Assembly: GCA_010093485.1 (NCBI GenBank)
Contig: MU001501.1
Location: 1,753,052-1,817,051, forward strand
Source of the DNA: Karstenula rhodostoma CBS 690.94
Taxonomy: Eukaryota > Ascomycota > Dothideomycetes > Pleosporales > Didymosphaeriaceae
Direction: 5' to 3'
Length of the DNA stretch: 64,000 bases
A program made the translations under genes and the position numbers. The notes below the pieces were generated by a model. That model was not told the DNA's origin, did not search any database, and saw nothing but the letters and a program-made list of their open reading frames with translations. Shown here in pieces: positions 53,138-63,816 of this stretch; the stretch's first letter is position 1, and the number at the start of each line of letters is the position of its first letter.

Positions 53138-53995
53138 ATGGCCTTGTTACTGCCCGAGACAGCTTTCAGTCAGATCGGATGCACCGTAATCATTGGTAGC
53201 AGCGTGGTCATTGCCCTCAGTCGAGAGGAGCAACAGACGATCGTCGTCGTACAGCGCGCATATCGCCTCACCATCGCAGCCGCCCGCGGCCTTGCCACGG
53301 TGGGGCAAGACCTAGCCCAAACGAGCGGAGGGGCTTGGATCGTTACCAACCTCAACAGAGCAGCCGTCAATGCTGGCACCGCCGCGCTGGCGAGCGTTCG
53401 GAGATTGCTCACCAGGACCGCCATATGTTGGGCCCACTTCACCCTCCTGTCTGGCTACGTTCGACTCCACGTCTTCGGGGAGGGTTACGGCCCCATGCTC
53501 CTCGACGAGCGTGAGCAGGAACGTGTCCAACGCTGGCTGATCAAGAGGATCTCCGAGAGGAAGCGGCGTGATCTTGATGATCAGAGCGTTCCAAAACAGA
53601 TTCGTGACCTGGAAAATGCTGAGGGGATCGGCGGCGATGAGAACAAGGACGATCAGGTTGGTGATGAAGAGGGGGAGGGCACGGCGAAAGGTGATGAAGA
53701 CGATCTAAGCCATGATCACCGCCGGATCGAGCCCGCGAGGCGTATCCAAGAAGATGTGCAGGAAGACGGCGACCACACAAAGGATCTTCTCCGCAAGCAC
53801 AAGAAGCCAAAGCCGATCCCTGCTGGGTACGAGACTGCGGACTACGTCAAGGATGGCAAGCAGTATTGCGCTGGTGTCAAGCCGAACGGGAACCCATGCG
53901 GGCGAAGTCGGCTCCCGGACGCTTCACCATACTTCTGCTGCAAAGCCCACGAGGCGCAGTTCCAGGCCTCTGAACTGCACATGGCGCGAATTTGA
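53138..53995 (+). CDS. Protein with N-terminal hydrophobic segment and C-terminal Cys/His knuckle
   Basis: Single exon, 285 aa. The N-terminus is hydrophobic (IGCTVIIGSSVVIALS, about 13-28), followed by amphipathic Ala-rich helices like those of the small membrane proteins. A strongly charged linker (about 125-225, KRISERKRRD; ENKDDQVGDEEGEG) comes next. The last 50 residues form a compact C-x7-C ... CC-x2-H motif (YCAGVKPNGNPCGRSRLPDA and YFCCKAH), which looks like a small zinc knuckle. A short Cys/His module of this kind can bind nucleic acid or protein. Function unknown. Confidence 0.68.
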   Translation: MALLLPETAFSQIGCTVIIGSSVVIALSREEQQTIVVVQRAYRLTIAAARGLATVGQDLAQTSGGAWIVTNLNRAAVNAGTAALASVRRLLTRTAICWAHFTLLSGYVRLHVFGEGYGPMLLDEREQERVQRWLIKRISERKRRDLDDQSVPKQIRDLENAEGIGGDENKDDQVGDEEGEGTAKGDEDDLSHDHRRIEPARRIQEDVQEDGDHTKDLLRKHKKPKPIPAGYETADYVKDGKQYCAGVKPNGNPCGRSRLPDASPYFCCKAHEAQFQASELHMARI

Positions 53996-54394
53996 CGAAC
54001 GCGGCGCTTTCGGGCAGTGGAACGGTTTGGCTCATCATGCCCGGTCTAGAGCAAGGAACGAGCACGTGCACAGGGTGACTGCAGATGGAAGCGGTAGCTG
54101 GCAGCCAATACATGTACGTGCGTACTCATCCATCAGCGTTGTGGAATCGTCTTCAAGCGTGATTGGGTGTTGTTCGATGTGATGGGCGTCGCAGTGATGC
54201 AGGCAGCCGAGCCGGGCTGAGACACATGTTTGATCAGGTGAAAAGACGTCTGGGCGTGTCTTGAACCGCGAGGCCCTACTCTGTTCCGCCAGCTTTTCCG
54301 GAAGCCTCCTCCCCAGCATCACACGTCTCTCTTCCTGTCCACCTCACCGACTGCAAAATCCCGTTACCGCACGACCTCGAGAACCCCAAACACA
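53996..54394. other. Intergenic region
   Basis: No gene is seen. Promoter side of the 149-aa gene. Confidence 0.55.
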
Positions 54395-54908
54395 ATGGAT
54401 GCCCACGTGATCGTTCGCTTCTTCAAGATTCTCGCCTTGGCCATATTCAGCGTCGTGACGATCCACAGGGGCAGACACTCCATCTACTCAGGCTGTGCTA
54501 CCACGTACGCGCGGATCCCGGTTGCTCTGGTGAGCGCTTGACCGACGGATGCGCGGCACACTACGGTCTCGCGGACACTAACGTGCGTTCCAGGAGTATG
54601 CAGCTGCCTTGGTTGACGCTGCCGTTCGAGGCCCGGTGATGCTCTGGGAAGCAGCTGTGGACATTGAGGCAACGGTCCAGGCCTTCGAAAAACTGGCTTC
54701 CAACTTCGGCGACAAGCGGTGGACGCGCATGGTTTGCATCGGTTTGCGAGTCATAGTGATCTCTTGGGTGCTGAGCGTGGTCTTGGGCATCATTCGATTC
54801 GTGCGTGCATTCGTCAAGAAGCTGAAAGACGTCTACACCTGGGTGTGGGATCTGCTCGCGGTCGCCTACCGGCTCGCTGCGCGCTTCCTCCGCTGGATCG
54901 CGGCCTAA
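54395..54908 (+). CDS. Small membrane protein (149 aa) with hydrophobic ends
   Basis: Two exons, 54395-54529 and 54594-54908 (64-bp intron). N-terminal hydrophobic segment (FFKILALAIFSVVTI). Central part with GPVMLWEAAVDIEATVQAFE. C-terminal membrane segment (VCIGLRVIVISWVLSVVLGI) followed by a basic amphipathic end (FVRAFVKKLKD). Same plan as the 199-aa and 165-aa proteins. Confidence 0.65.
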
Positions 54909-55348
54909 GGCAAGTCCAAGAATCTTTTCCGTCGTGCAACCCCTACCGCTGACACCGCTTTGCGACAGATGACAAGCGCCGGCTCGCGATGGCGATGGAG
55001 ATGGCACGGAGGGGGAAGGATCGGAGTGGCGGGAGGACACGATGACCGTATTTTGTGGTCACGATGGCACGGTCGTGATGGGCTTAGGGATTTACCAGGC
55101 AAGCTTTGGATGAGCTGCGAAGCTCCAGAAATTTCGGAGGTGTGGATTGGGGCACCCTTGGATATCCACTCGTTTGAACATTGTTGAGGAGTTTCATTAT
55201 GATCGTGCGTGTCCGGTAGAGGATGTATCGTGAATGGTGCTTACGTCTTACATAATTTGCACAGGGGCCAACTTGGCCCCTGGTGGTGGCGGTGCTGCGG
55301 ACCTTGTTCCCTTCACGACCCCGCCTCCCAGCTACGAGGAAACCGGGT
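54909..55348. other. Convergent intergenic region
   Basis: Between the 149-aa (+) gene and the stop of B3 (-). No gene is supported. Confidence 0.55.
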
Positions 55349-57573
55349 TCAACCATGCGCTGCTCCACCCAAGGCAGCGTCGTTCGCCTCCTCCCACGAG
55401 CGCTCGTGCAGCTGTTGCACGGTAACGCGAAACTCCTGCGGCAGGCGGCGGTGCGTTCGATCAGGATAATCAAACGATGACGTGCCAGCGAAGCGATCGA
55501 GAAGGGTCCACAGCTTAGCCCAGCCGCTGCCGCTCCCTTCCTGGTAGATGGCGGGTCCTTCGCCGGTAATCACGTAGTCGGTGATGTTGCAGCCTCCGTG
55601 CAGCAGTTCCCTCAGCAACGGCACCCTTGCATGGCGTTCGTCCTTTGATTTGTCGACGTTGACGTTTTCTTCGAAGAGTCTGAGCTGAGCAGGATGGATG
55701 CAGAGGTCTGTGGTCGGCACGACGAAAAGCGGTCCAGCAATGTCCGGGTGCTCCGCAGACGCAGCTACACCGTCAAACACGACAAGTCGAGGCGCTTTCC
55801 ACGAATTGACGCGACGGAAATCAGCACCAGAAAGCATTGGCCCCCGCCAATCGCATGCAACGTCCCGTGCAAAAGCATACACGGGAAGTGCTGGCATTTG
55901 CGCAGGCAAGTCGTGTACAGTGACCGGAGGCTTGCCGGCTGCGAGGTAGATGCTGCGTTCAGACGCCGTCCAACAGTAGGGGACGAATCCAAAGTCACCT
56001 GCCGAATGTCTGCTGGCGAGGACGACAAGAGCACCGGAGAGTCTACCGAGGTTAGCCTGCGCCATGGGTCGGCACTTGCATCGCCCTCACCTCTGTGCGC
56101 ACTCATCCATTACGCCCTTGAAGATCCTTCTGTGGCACAGCGTCCTGTTCCGCACCGACGTAGGCTCCACCGGTATCTGCGGCGCATCGCGCAACCGGCG
56201 CAGGCGAGACGTCACACTGAGAGCCGCCGGTTGCTGGAAAACCGATTGCCTGTGCGGCCGCCTTGACCGCCGCGGTGGCCCCGAGTGTTCGTCGATGACG
56301 TCGAGAACATGTTTTGCCAAATCTCCAGGCTCCACCACTGTCTTGTAGTACTTGTCGAATTCCGGTCGATCGAAGCTGACCTCGAGGGCATCCGTCTCGA
56401 AGAATTCATCCGGGAGGATACGCTCCGGGAGGAAGTAGATACCGATCGTCGGCGCGTTCTCGCCGTGGAGGAAGCGGAACTCGTAGAGCAGCCAGTCAAA
56501 CCTGCCTTCGTCAGCTTAGGTAGTGGAGTGGCCGACCATGCGTTCGTGATCCGGAGGACCTACCGATCGTGCGACGAAAAGTAGTAACGAAGCCCTTGCC
56601 GGCTCGGCTGCGCAATGCCAGCCGCATCCTCACCCTCGACTGGGCCTTCTTTCTTTTGGCAGCGCGCGATGGCCACCTTGTCCACCTGACGATACCTGCG
56701 CACCCGCGCGTCGATTTTGCACTGTACCAACCACTGGCGACCCTTGAAGATTATCTTTGTGTCGGCTAGACGTGGTTGAACGCCAACCATGTCGTACTCG
56801 ACGTCCCCCTCCTCGTCCGCCTGCACGAGCCGGAGATCTCGCCATATGCCTAGAACGCTCTCGAAAGCGGAGTATTGTTCCGTATGCTCGTGCGGGTAGA
56901 GATCCTCGAGAGAATCGACGACCGGGGGTATCCAGCCGGCGTATGCCAGTCCCGTCCAAGGATTCACGTACGTATTTCCTTCGCCATTCGCAAGCGCGCA
57001 CTCGCGTACCCTCGCCACGGCAGCTGGTAGCAAACCTATCGGCATGCGGTGGCCAGCGTCTTCAGGGTCGAGAAATCCATAGGCAACTCCCGGGACGGCG
57101 AGGTGCTTCGAGGAGCTTATGGCGAATTCCTGTTCGTCGACACGAGAGCGTGCCGTGGACGTATTCGGTATCAGGGAGACGAAGCTGGGGTCGCTCGCAC
57201 ACGACACAAGATAGAAGGCCGTGTTTTGGTGTTGTCCTAGCCTCGTTTTGCAATTTTGACTGCCGGCTTCGAGGCCTGTGGTGCTCTTGACGTCAAAGCG
57301 CACGAGGCGCTGGGAACGTGGGAATAGGCTGAGGTGGTCCCACAGGCTGAGGAAACGATCAGCGTAGGTTGCTCCCGGTGCGTGGTTGGGCGGGTCTAGG
57401 CACAAAGCGCCATCAACTCGGGCGAATTCGAAGCTTCGCAATACGTATTCGAGCGAAAAGAGTATGGAGAAGACATCTCCCTCGCAGACGGCTCCATAGT
57501 GCTTCACGGCCCACGGTCCTGCCGCCCACAGTGCAGTGGCGGCTTCGGGAGGCCTGTCGTGCTTGCTAGTCAT
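55349..57573 (-). CDS. B3: large nuclease-like protein, third member of the B family
   Basis: Three exons, 57573-56564, 56501-56114 and 56056-55349 (introns 62 and 57 bp), 701 aa. Starts MTSKHDRPPEAATALW. Shared with B1 and B2: FDVKSTTG near 93-100 (compare DIKSG, DIKTG) and LADTKIIFKGRQWLVQCK with D271, Q284, K286 (D-x12-Q-x-K). After splicing intron 1 the text RYYFSSHDRFDWLLYEFRFL appears, of the kind seen in PD-(D/E)xK folds. The third exon has a PLFVVPTTDL block corresponding to NLLLLPS/NLMFLPS of B1/B2. Without intron 2, a second gene would begin 22 bp after a stop, so a joined gene is more likely. No membrane segment. A nuclease role is inferred, not shown. Confidence 0.7.
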
Positions 57574-57868
57574 TGCGGCAGCGGTAGTGGGAGGAGGAGC
57601 TTGGGCCTGGCGTCGTACCTTCTATCCTGGGAGCTAAGCCTATCCCGCCAGCCTCCACGCGCGACGCGCGCAGGCGCTGGGTTTGAAGTAATTCTTGGAG
57701 GATGGGGAAACGAAATTCTTCAAGCATGGGGAAATACGGATGGGAAGCGGGCGAAGGAACACGCGTACAAGCTACACTGTGTACGTAGGCTAAGCTTAGG
57801 AAACAACCCCCACCCTCTAGTCGGCTCCTTCCGCACCAGCCGGAGCTTCATCCGACGTCTCGTTCAAC

Positions 57869-59003
57869 TCATTCACCTCCGTTGTCCCCATCCACATCCA
57901 GCATCGGCACGTCTCCTGGCTGCTCTTGCTGCGCCTCTGCCAAGCCGGCCTCCTCGCTCTCCTGCCGCTTCGCTTTGCCCTTCTCGCGCAGTCTCCTCAC
58001 GCCCTTTGTCGACCTTGGGCCCGATCTGTTGTTGCTTCTCTCATCGCCCAACGCCACCGTTCCCAGCAGCTGCGCAGCCGCGAGCCCCACGCCAGGCCGG
58101 GGTACGTGCCGGTATACCTCCTCCACCTCGATGCTTTCGCTGCAGCCGGGAAGCGCGCAAAGCTTCACGAGTTCCGAGTACAGCTCCTGGACGGAGGCAG
58201 ACCGACTGCAGCATGCTTCGATCCGGTGCTGGTTTTCCGCCTTCCACATGGTGGAGAGTCCAAAGAGCTGCATGTCCCCGTTCGTCTTACGCGTTAGGAC
58301 CGTCTCCAGCCGATGGGTGGTCGCGACGTAAAAGGCCGTCTGCATCTGCAGCACAATGAGAGAGGGGCGGTCCGTCGTGAAGATCTGGTACCTGCCGTGG
58401 GATGCGAACTGGATCGGGTGCACTCTGGTGCTTCCTTGCGGTCGGTTGAGCAGCCCGTCGCAGAAGATGTAGCGGGCGCGGTGCGGAGTGCTCCAGAAGC
58501 GCTGGCAGTCGCCTTCGTTCCACCTGAAATCAGTGTACATCATGGTCGGGAACCTCGATCTATCGCGCTGATTAGCGTGGTCGGGGCAAAGGGAAAGGGG
58601 ACGAAAGGCGGGAGTGTGCCTACCCTGCTGGGGAGCGCCCGCTGACTCTACCTTCGCCATCGTTTCCCAGGAACGAAGACTCTTTCTTGGTGATGCCCAC
58701 GGTGTCATTCTTGAGTCGGTCTCTATTCGGTAGGTGGAAGAAGAAACCACGTTTCTGCGAGACGGCTACCTCGTTCAGCGCCATCGCAACTGTCTCGTTC
58801 GCCGCCATTTCGTTCCATTTCGTGCCGTCGCCTGCCTTGTCGCGAATGCCATCTTTGGAGAAGCTGACTTGACTTTGGTACGCATCTTTGATGAAGGTAA
58901 AGCTCAACGGCAGGTCCTGCAGCAGCGTCACTCCCGCTTGCGCGGCCATTTGGCGTGCGCGCAGGTGGCAGCTGGTCGGTTGATGTTCGGGCTGGGTGAT
59001 CAT
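57869..59003 (-). CDS. Uncharacterised protein upstream of B3
   Basis: Two exons, 59003-58624 and 58523-57869 (100-bp intron with a GTAGGC donor, as in K1), 344 aa. Starts MITQPEHQPTSCHLRARQMA; an in-frame ATG about 100 bp upstream (59100) is an alternative but would overlap the divergent gene start. The first part is helical with FHLPNRDRLKNDTVGITKKE. The second part contains RARYIFCDGLLNRP, IFTTDRPSLIVLQMQTAFYV and a Cys pair. A Lys/Arg-rich stretch (RRLREKGKAKRQE) and an acidic end follow. It sits upstream of B3 as A2 sits upstream of B2, but I cannot show that it is an A homolog. Confidence 0.6.
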
Positions 59004-59097
59004 CTCTGAGGGTCCGAGCTGTTTGTCGCAAGCTGCCGTCTCCTCCGTCTCTACGGCTCCCGACGTCGGGTTTCGTTCCGCACCACACACCGCTTCC

Positions 59098-59751
59098 ATG
59101 GAGTACCTTGCGATAGCAGAGCAAATCCAACGTCTGGGCGACAAGACCGTCGACGACCGGCCTCGGCAACTCATTCGCGCGGTCCGCCAAGCCTGGCATG
59201 CTCTCGAAGCTCACGATGGCGATGAGGCGCTTGCTCACCATCTCATCCGGCTGCTAGGCGACCTCGAGGACTTCAAGCTGGCTAGCATGGTCTTGCCGGC
59301 CTTGCGTTCAGAAGCCGAGTCTCCTGGGAATGGCCTGCAGCGCATGGTGCTCGGCCGGGTCGCGGAACAACGCCAGGCGCTCAGTCGAATTACCGGACGA
59401 ACGCAGGGGGACTTCGATCAGCCCTTCTACGTCGAAGAGAAGTCGATACTCCAGGAATCAGAAATGTACAGGCTCGGCCTGCTCTTGTTCGAAAGCAATG
59501 TCTTGACGGGTCTCGAGGCTCAGGAACTTCGACGGTGGCTTGACGAATGCCCGCTCAGAGCATGCGATGAGAAGAACCACACCCGTGCAAGTTCCGAGGG
59601 TTTTTTCGGTGCGAGAGACGCGAAGCTGCGTACCCTCAGGGAGGCCGACGTACACAGACTTCGCCTTATCCTCTTCACGGGCAGGACCTTGACGTTCCTT
59701 GAACGAGAGACGGTGTTGCAGTGGCTTGAAGTGTGCCCTTTGCGGGTGTAG
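59098..59751 (+). CDS. 217-aa protein with two C-terminal 35-residue repeats
   Basis: Single exon from the ATG at 59098 (MEYLAIAEQIQRLGDK), divergent from the 344-aa gene, with the starts 95 bp apart. Mostly helical and acidic, soluble. The C-terminal third has two similar units, MYRLGLLLFESNVLTGLEAQ...WLDECPLRA and VHRLRLILFTGRTLTFLERE...WLEVCPLRV, separated by about 30 residues. No known domain recognised. Confidence 0.62.
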   Translation: MEYLAIAEQIQRLGDKTVDDRPRQLIRAVRQAWHALEAHDGDEALAHHLIRLLGDLEDFKLASMVLPALRSEAESPGNGLQRMVLGRVAEQRQALSRITGRTQGDFDQPFYVEEKSILQESEMYRLGLLLFESNVLTGLEAQELRRWLDECPLRACDEKNHTRASSEGFFGARDAKLRTLREADVHRLRLILFTGRTLTFLERETVLQWLEVCPLRV

Positions 59752-60168
59752 GGTAAGGCTCGATTCAGATCGGTCACTTTCCAGTAGGCAAAGGCGACAC
59801 TCCCGCACCGACACATTGCGAAAGGGCTCGAGCACCGCCAGTTTTAGCATCACACGTGGAGGACGAGTCGCACAAAAGATACAGATTACTCTGCCGACGC
59901 GTTCCTCCCCTTTCCTCACGTCATCGTCCTCATTCACGTCAACCACTCGCTATCAGCATCCTCGACAGACTCACTGTCGCACAAGGCCACCGGTTTTATG
60001 CCGCCAACCCGATTTTCACACCACCTCCAAGTATGCTCGCCGTTCAGACCTGCCTTTGCTGGAGGCATCGTCCGTCGCCCGCGCATAGAACAATACGTAT
60101 ACGTGCAGAAGCTCTTCAAATTCGCTTCTCACTTACGTAAGAGGCAAAACCGACTACGCCCCAGTCAA
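59752..60168. other. Convergent intergenic region
   Basis: 3' ends of the 217-aa gene and of B2. No gene is seen. Confidence 0.55.
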
Positions 60169-62378
60169 CTAGTTTTCCCCATCCTCATTCCAATCAGCCG
60201 GCTCTTCTTCTTCGTCCTCCTTGTCAGGCACAGCGGGTCCAGCGTTGCGTACTGCCCGCCGCCCCCTCTGCCCTGCACCGCGTGGCGACCGCTCTTTTGG
60301 GTTGGTCTTAGCGCCGGCACGCCTTGCGGCTTCCGCGGCCAAAAGCCCCGTCGTGCGTTTGATGATGCCATCGCTTTGGCGTACCATTCCATGGTCCAAA
60401 GGCGCACGAAGGACGCTGCGAACCTCTACCAGGTAGTCATCGAGGTCGAAAGAAGGGCTGGTGCTGTTGGGCGCGGCCTCGGGGTGGATAAGATGCACGC
60501 GCGCATCGGGCCTGTCGCTACGGAGCATGTCCATGAGATGCTGCATGGTACGCTCAGGGGTGAACCAGAAGTCGAACAGGTGCACTCCGTCCTTGGTCAA
60601 CTTGGGCCAACGCTCGCTCTTCTGGGTGTTGGAGAGTTTCATGCTCAGGGAAAACAGGGTAGGTTCGTCGCGGCTATCCGTCTCGTCCCACTCCTTGTGA
60701 ACCGCATCTGGGAAGTCGATGCATTCAGAGGGCAGGAACATGAGATTGGATGTCATTGAGGCAGACGTGGACATGGCGCAGTCCGGAGCGCCTACGAGGA
60801 TGAACGCCTGGCGGGTAAGAGGCATCTCCGCGCCTCGGGACGCCAGGGGGATGTGTGACATGTGTAGCCTGCGGTTGCGGAACTCCCGACAGGCAAAACG
60901 TAAGAGAAGCCCGGGTCCTTGGACTCTTGAGATTTCGACAGGTGCCCTTCGATGCACCCGGAAAACCGCCTTCTCCACCTCGGTCCAAGCGTGACGAACT
61001 ACGAGGACGTCGCCGGAGATGTGCGTCTGGTCGAAGTTGAGGTAGATGCACGCCACGGAAAAATTCGATTCGTGGCCATTGACAAAGTCGTAGAAACTGA
61101 TTGCCAAGCGATGCGCCATCCTCCTGAAAGTCTGGTGCTCCCCGCGTCGCGTGGTCTCGTCGAGCGCAGGTTCGTCATCGTCGACGCCGTCCACGGCAGG
61201 GTAGGAAAGGTCTTGCGCCATGAGTTCTCGATGCGCCTGCTTGGCATGCTGTCTGATGAACGCTTCCAGCTCGGCAGCATCGTCGCTGTATGAGAACGTG
61301 TGGCGCTTGGACGTATCGTGACCCGTCACGACGAGCTCCGCGTCGTTGGTATTCTTCTTGCCCGAGTGCCGGTGCCAGAATAGGAAGTGGAAAAAGGCCG
61401 GAGGCTTGTACCAACTCGACTGGAACTGGGAATCCACCTTGTGCTGGATTATGAATCGCGCTTTGCCCAGGAAGATGGCAAAATCACCCCCTAGCGGCTG
61501 TGTAGGCCCCCGGTGGAGCTCCATGCGAGTGTTGCTCGACGCTTCTATCCACTGAAATAGCTGCCACACGGCCAGGAACGATGTTTCGTGATGGCCCATT
61601 CGGAACCTGAAGAGCCGCGCCAGAGGGACCTGCTTGCAATCCTGCCACACGTCGGGGTCGTCCCCTAGGACCGCAGCATTGGCACCCGCCACACTTTCCC
61701 CCATGATTCGTGCGATCAGCTTCGCGAACTCTTCCTTGTAAACGACGTATGGAGCCAAGCCAGGGTTGGATGTCAAGGTGTCCGGGTGACGCTCTAACCT
61801 CCAGCGCCCCCACCTCATGTTTTCGAGAGCTTCGACGCGATCTCGCGGTATCGCAACGATGCGATCGGGTGGCAGGCATTGGAGCCGGGTCAGGAAGACA
61901 TCTCCCATCGCTTTGTGCCACTCCCTTTTGGGCCAACCCGTCTTTATGTCGATCATGAGAGCTTGCAGGTGGTTTCGGTGGCGATGCGCCCACGCCAAGC
62001 GTCGGAAGCTGGTCAATGGCGCATCGTGCGGAAATGGTTCCTTCACGCCGCGCTGCTTGATGTCGACGATGGCGCCGTCGCCGTCTGCAAAGTCGAATGC
62101 TGTCGATGGCGCGCGTCAGTGTCGAGCAGGAAACACGGTGATCGCAACTCACACGGTATGACGCGATAATCGGTCACTTTGCAGGCATTTTCCACGTCCT
62201 GCAGCACATCGGTCTCCGCTCCACGACCAATGTTAGCCTGGATACCAGGGAGTTTGAGGGGGCCCCTCGTTAGCTGTTTCGCGTTTCTCACTTTACCGTC
62301 AACCATTTGCAATTCACAAATCAGAGCGTTCCAACAATGGTGCAAAAATGGCTTGAAGACTCTGACGACTACTGCCAT
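60169..62378 (-). CDS. B2: large nuclease-like protein, paralog of B1
   Basis: Two exons, 62378-62153 and 62099-60169 (53-bp intron, phase 1, same place as in B1), 718 aa. Starts MAVVVRVFKPFLHHCWN. Motifs: DIKTG near residue 126, RVHR-like basic turns, ELHRGPTQPLGGDFAIFLGK with D281, Q294 and K296 (D-x12-Q-x-K), VACIYLNFDQTH, NLMFLPSECIDFP, and LDHGMVRQSD-RTTG. Long stretches align with B1 (ELHRGPTQPLGGDF against EIHRSPTQPLGGDY). The C-terminal tail (about 60 residues) is charged and disordered, absent in B1. Downstream of A2 on the same strand (226 bp). Confidence 0.8.
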
Positions 62379-62604
62379 GTATATGTCCACGGTGCTTTGC
62401 ACATGCGCGCATGACACACCCGCGTGATCCCGCAGGCAAAGCCATTTGCTACGAGAGGCACCAGCACGCTCCGGTTCGCAGCCCGCTGAACTTGATGCCT
62501 CGGGCCCCCGAACTTTCGGTCAAACCTTGCACCGCTGCATCCTCCAGCCGCTTGTTCCCGTTTGGCGGTGTGGAGGAAGGCGGTGGGCAATCAAATTTGC
62601 AACT

Positions 62605-63542
62605 TCACTTGTGTTTGCGGACCCTCTTCCGCCCTGATGACGAATCGAATGTGGATGCCTCGTTCCGATCCTCGCTCAGGTCCTCACCCGGCTTACGCTT
62701 CTTTGGGGTATCTGGCTGGCGGTCTACGTCCGCCTTCCACTTCCACGCTGACGGAGTCGCAGGAGCCATGCCTCGCGAAACCTTCCATAGCTTGAGGGCA
62801 AGTTTGGGCACGAGTTCGCTCTTGCTGAGCCACGCTCCCTTTCTCCGCAGAGGCACGGCGTACTCCACGAAACACTTGCGTTTGACGTCCGTTTCGTCGA
62901 GCTCGTTCAGTTCGGCTGCAATCCTACTGATCTCCATGGTGGCGGCCTCGTCAAGCAAATCCGCATCCTCGTCAACGGGCACCCCCTTGTCGTCCTCGGC
63001 GCTCGTATGCGGTGGCGACAACGACATGCTTCCTAAACGGATCCTCGTCTCCCGCTCGGAACACGGGTGCTGGAACGATGCCGCGTCGACGGCCAAGGTA
63101 CTCGTCTCTTGACCCTCGTCCAGCTCAGATAGGGCTGCGTCGATGTCGTCGGCAAGCTCGAGTTGTACTTCGAGCAACGCCTTGTGGACAGCGCCTGGTT
63201 TCAAGTGAGCACTTTTTCCGGCGATGAATGTATCATGGACCTACCGCTGAGATTCTGGAACGCGGTGAGTAAGCCTGGGATCCTTTGAGCTTCTCGCCGC
63301 AGTTCGCCACGCATGGTCCCGGCCAGGCCGAATACGTGGTGGGCAAGGTAGAAAAGCTTGACGTGGCGACTGGAAGCGTCGTCGTTCGATGCAGGCCATT
63401 GCTCGCAACTCTCACCCGTGGAGACGCGCAGGAGCTCGGCCGCCAGGATCCTGGGTGGACCGTCCGGCAAGTGGAGCAGAGCCGTCTTGGCTATCAATCC
63501 GTTCTGCCAGAGAATCTCATCTTGGTAGGACAAGGTCAGCAT
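62605..63542 (-). CDS. A2: partner of B2, paralog of A1
   Basis: Two exons, 63542-63245 and 63194-62605 (50-bp intron, phase 1, same aligned position as in A1), 295 aa. N-terminal domain as in A1: MLTLSYQDEILW, STGESCEQW, LFYLAHHVFGLAG, AQRIPGLLTAFQNL. The second exon is longer than in A1, with an acidic middle and two basic C-terminal tracts (PKKRKPGED, GRKRVRKHK) that look like nuclear signals. Co-oriented with B2, so shared regulation is possible. No known domain recognised. Confidence 0.75.
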
Positions 63543-63816
63543 GGTGCGCGATAGGTGCAGAGTTGAATGGGGGTTGTGAAGTTGAGATTTTGGTGGTGTG
63601 AAGTGGACCTCCGGGCAAAATTGTCCTCTTTCAGAGATCGGATGGCTTTGACGGGCCTACGCTTTACATTGGTGGGGTCGAATGTTCTCCCTGCTTCTCC
63701 AGCTTGAGTGCCGCAGTCACTGTCGCGGGTCCGTGACCAGACTCGGAGCTTTCGCAGTATTTGTCGAGCAAAGCATCTCTTGGTGCCAGTTTGCCGATCA
63801 ACGCTTGCTAACCGAG
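63543..63816. other. Divergent promoter region at right edge
   Basis: Between the start of A2 and a gene that begins near the right end. Nothing further is seen. Confidence 0.5.

Noticed and set aside
56065..56087. Two separate genes 22 bp apart instead of one B3 gene
   Set aside because: A 57-bp GT-AG intron (56057-56113) joins the frames in phase, and B1/B2 are single proteins of the same size with matching C-terminal blocks.
59100..59174. Upstream ATG (59100 and beyond) for the 344-aa minus-strand gene
   Set aside because: It would overlap the start codon of the divergent 217-aa gene; the ATG at 59003 leaves a minimal promoter. Not excluded by sequence alone.
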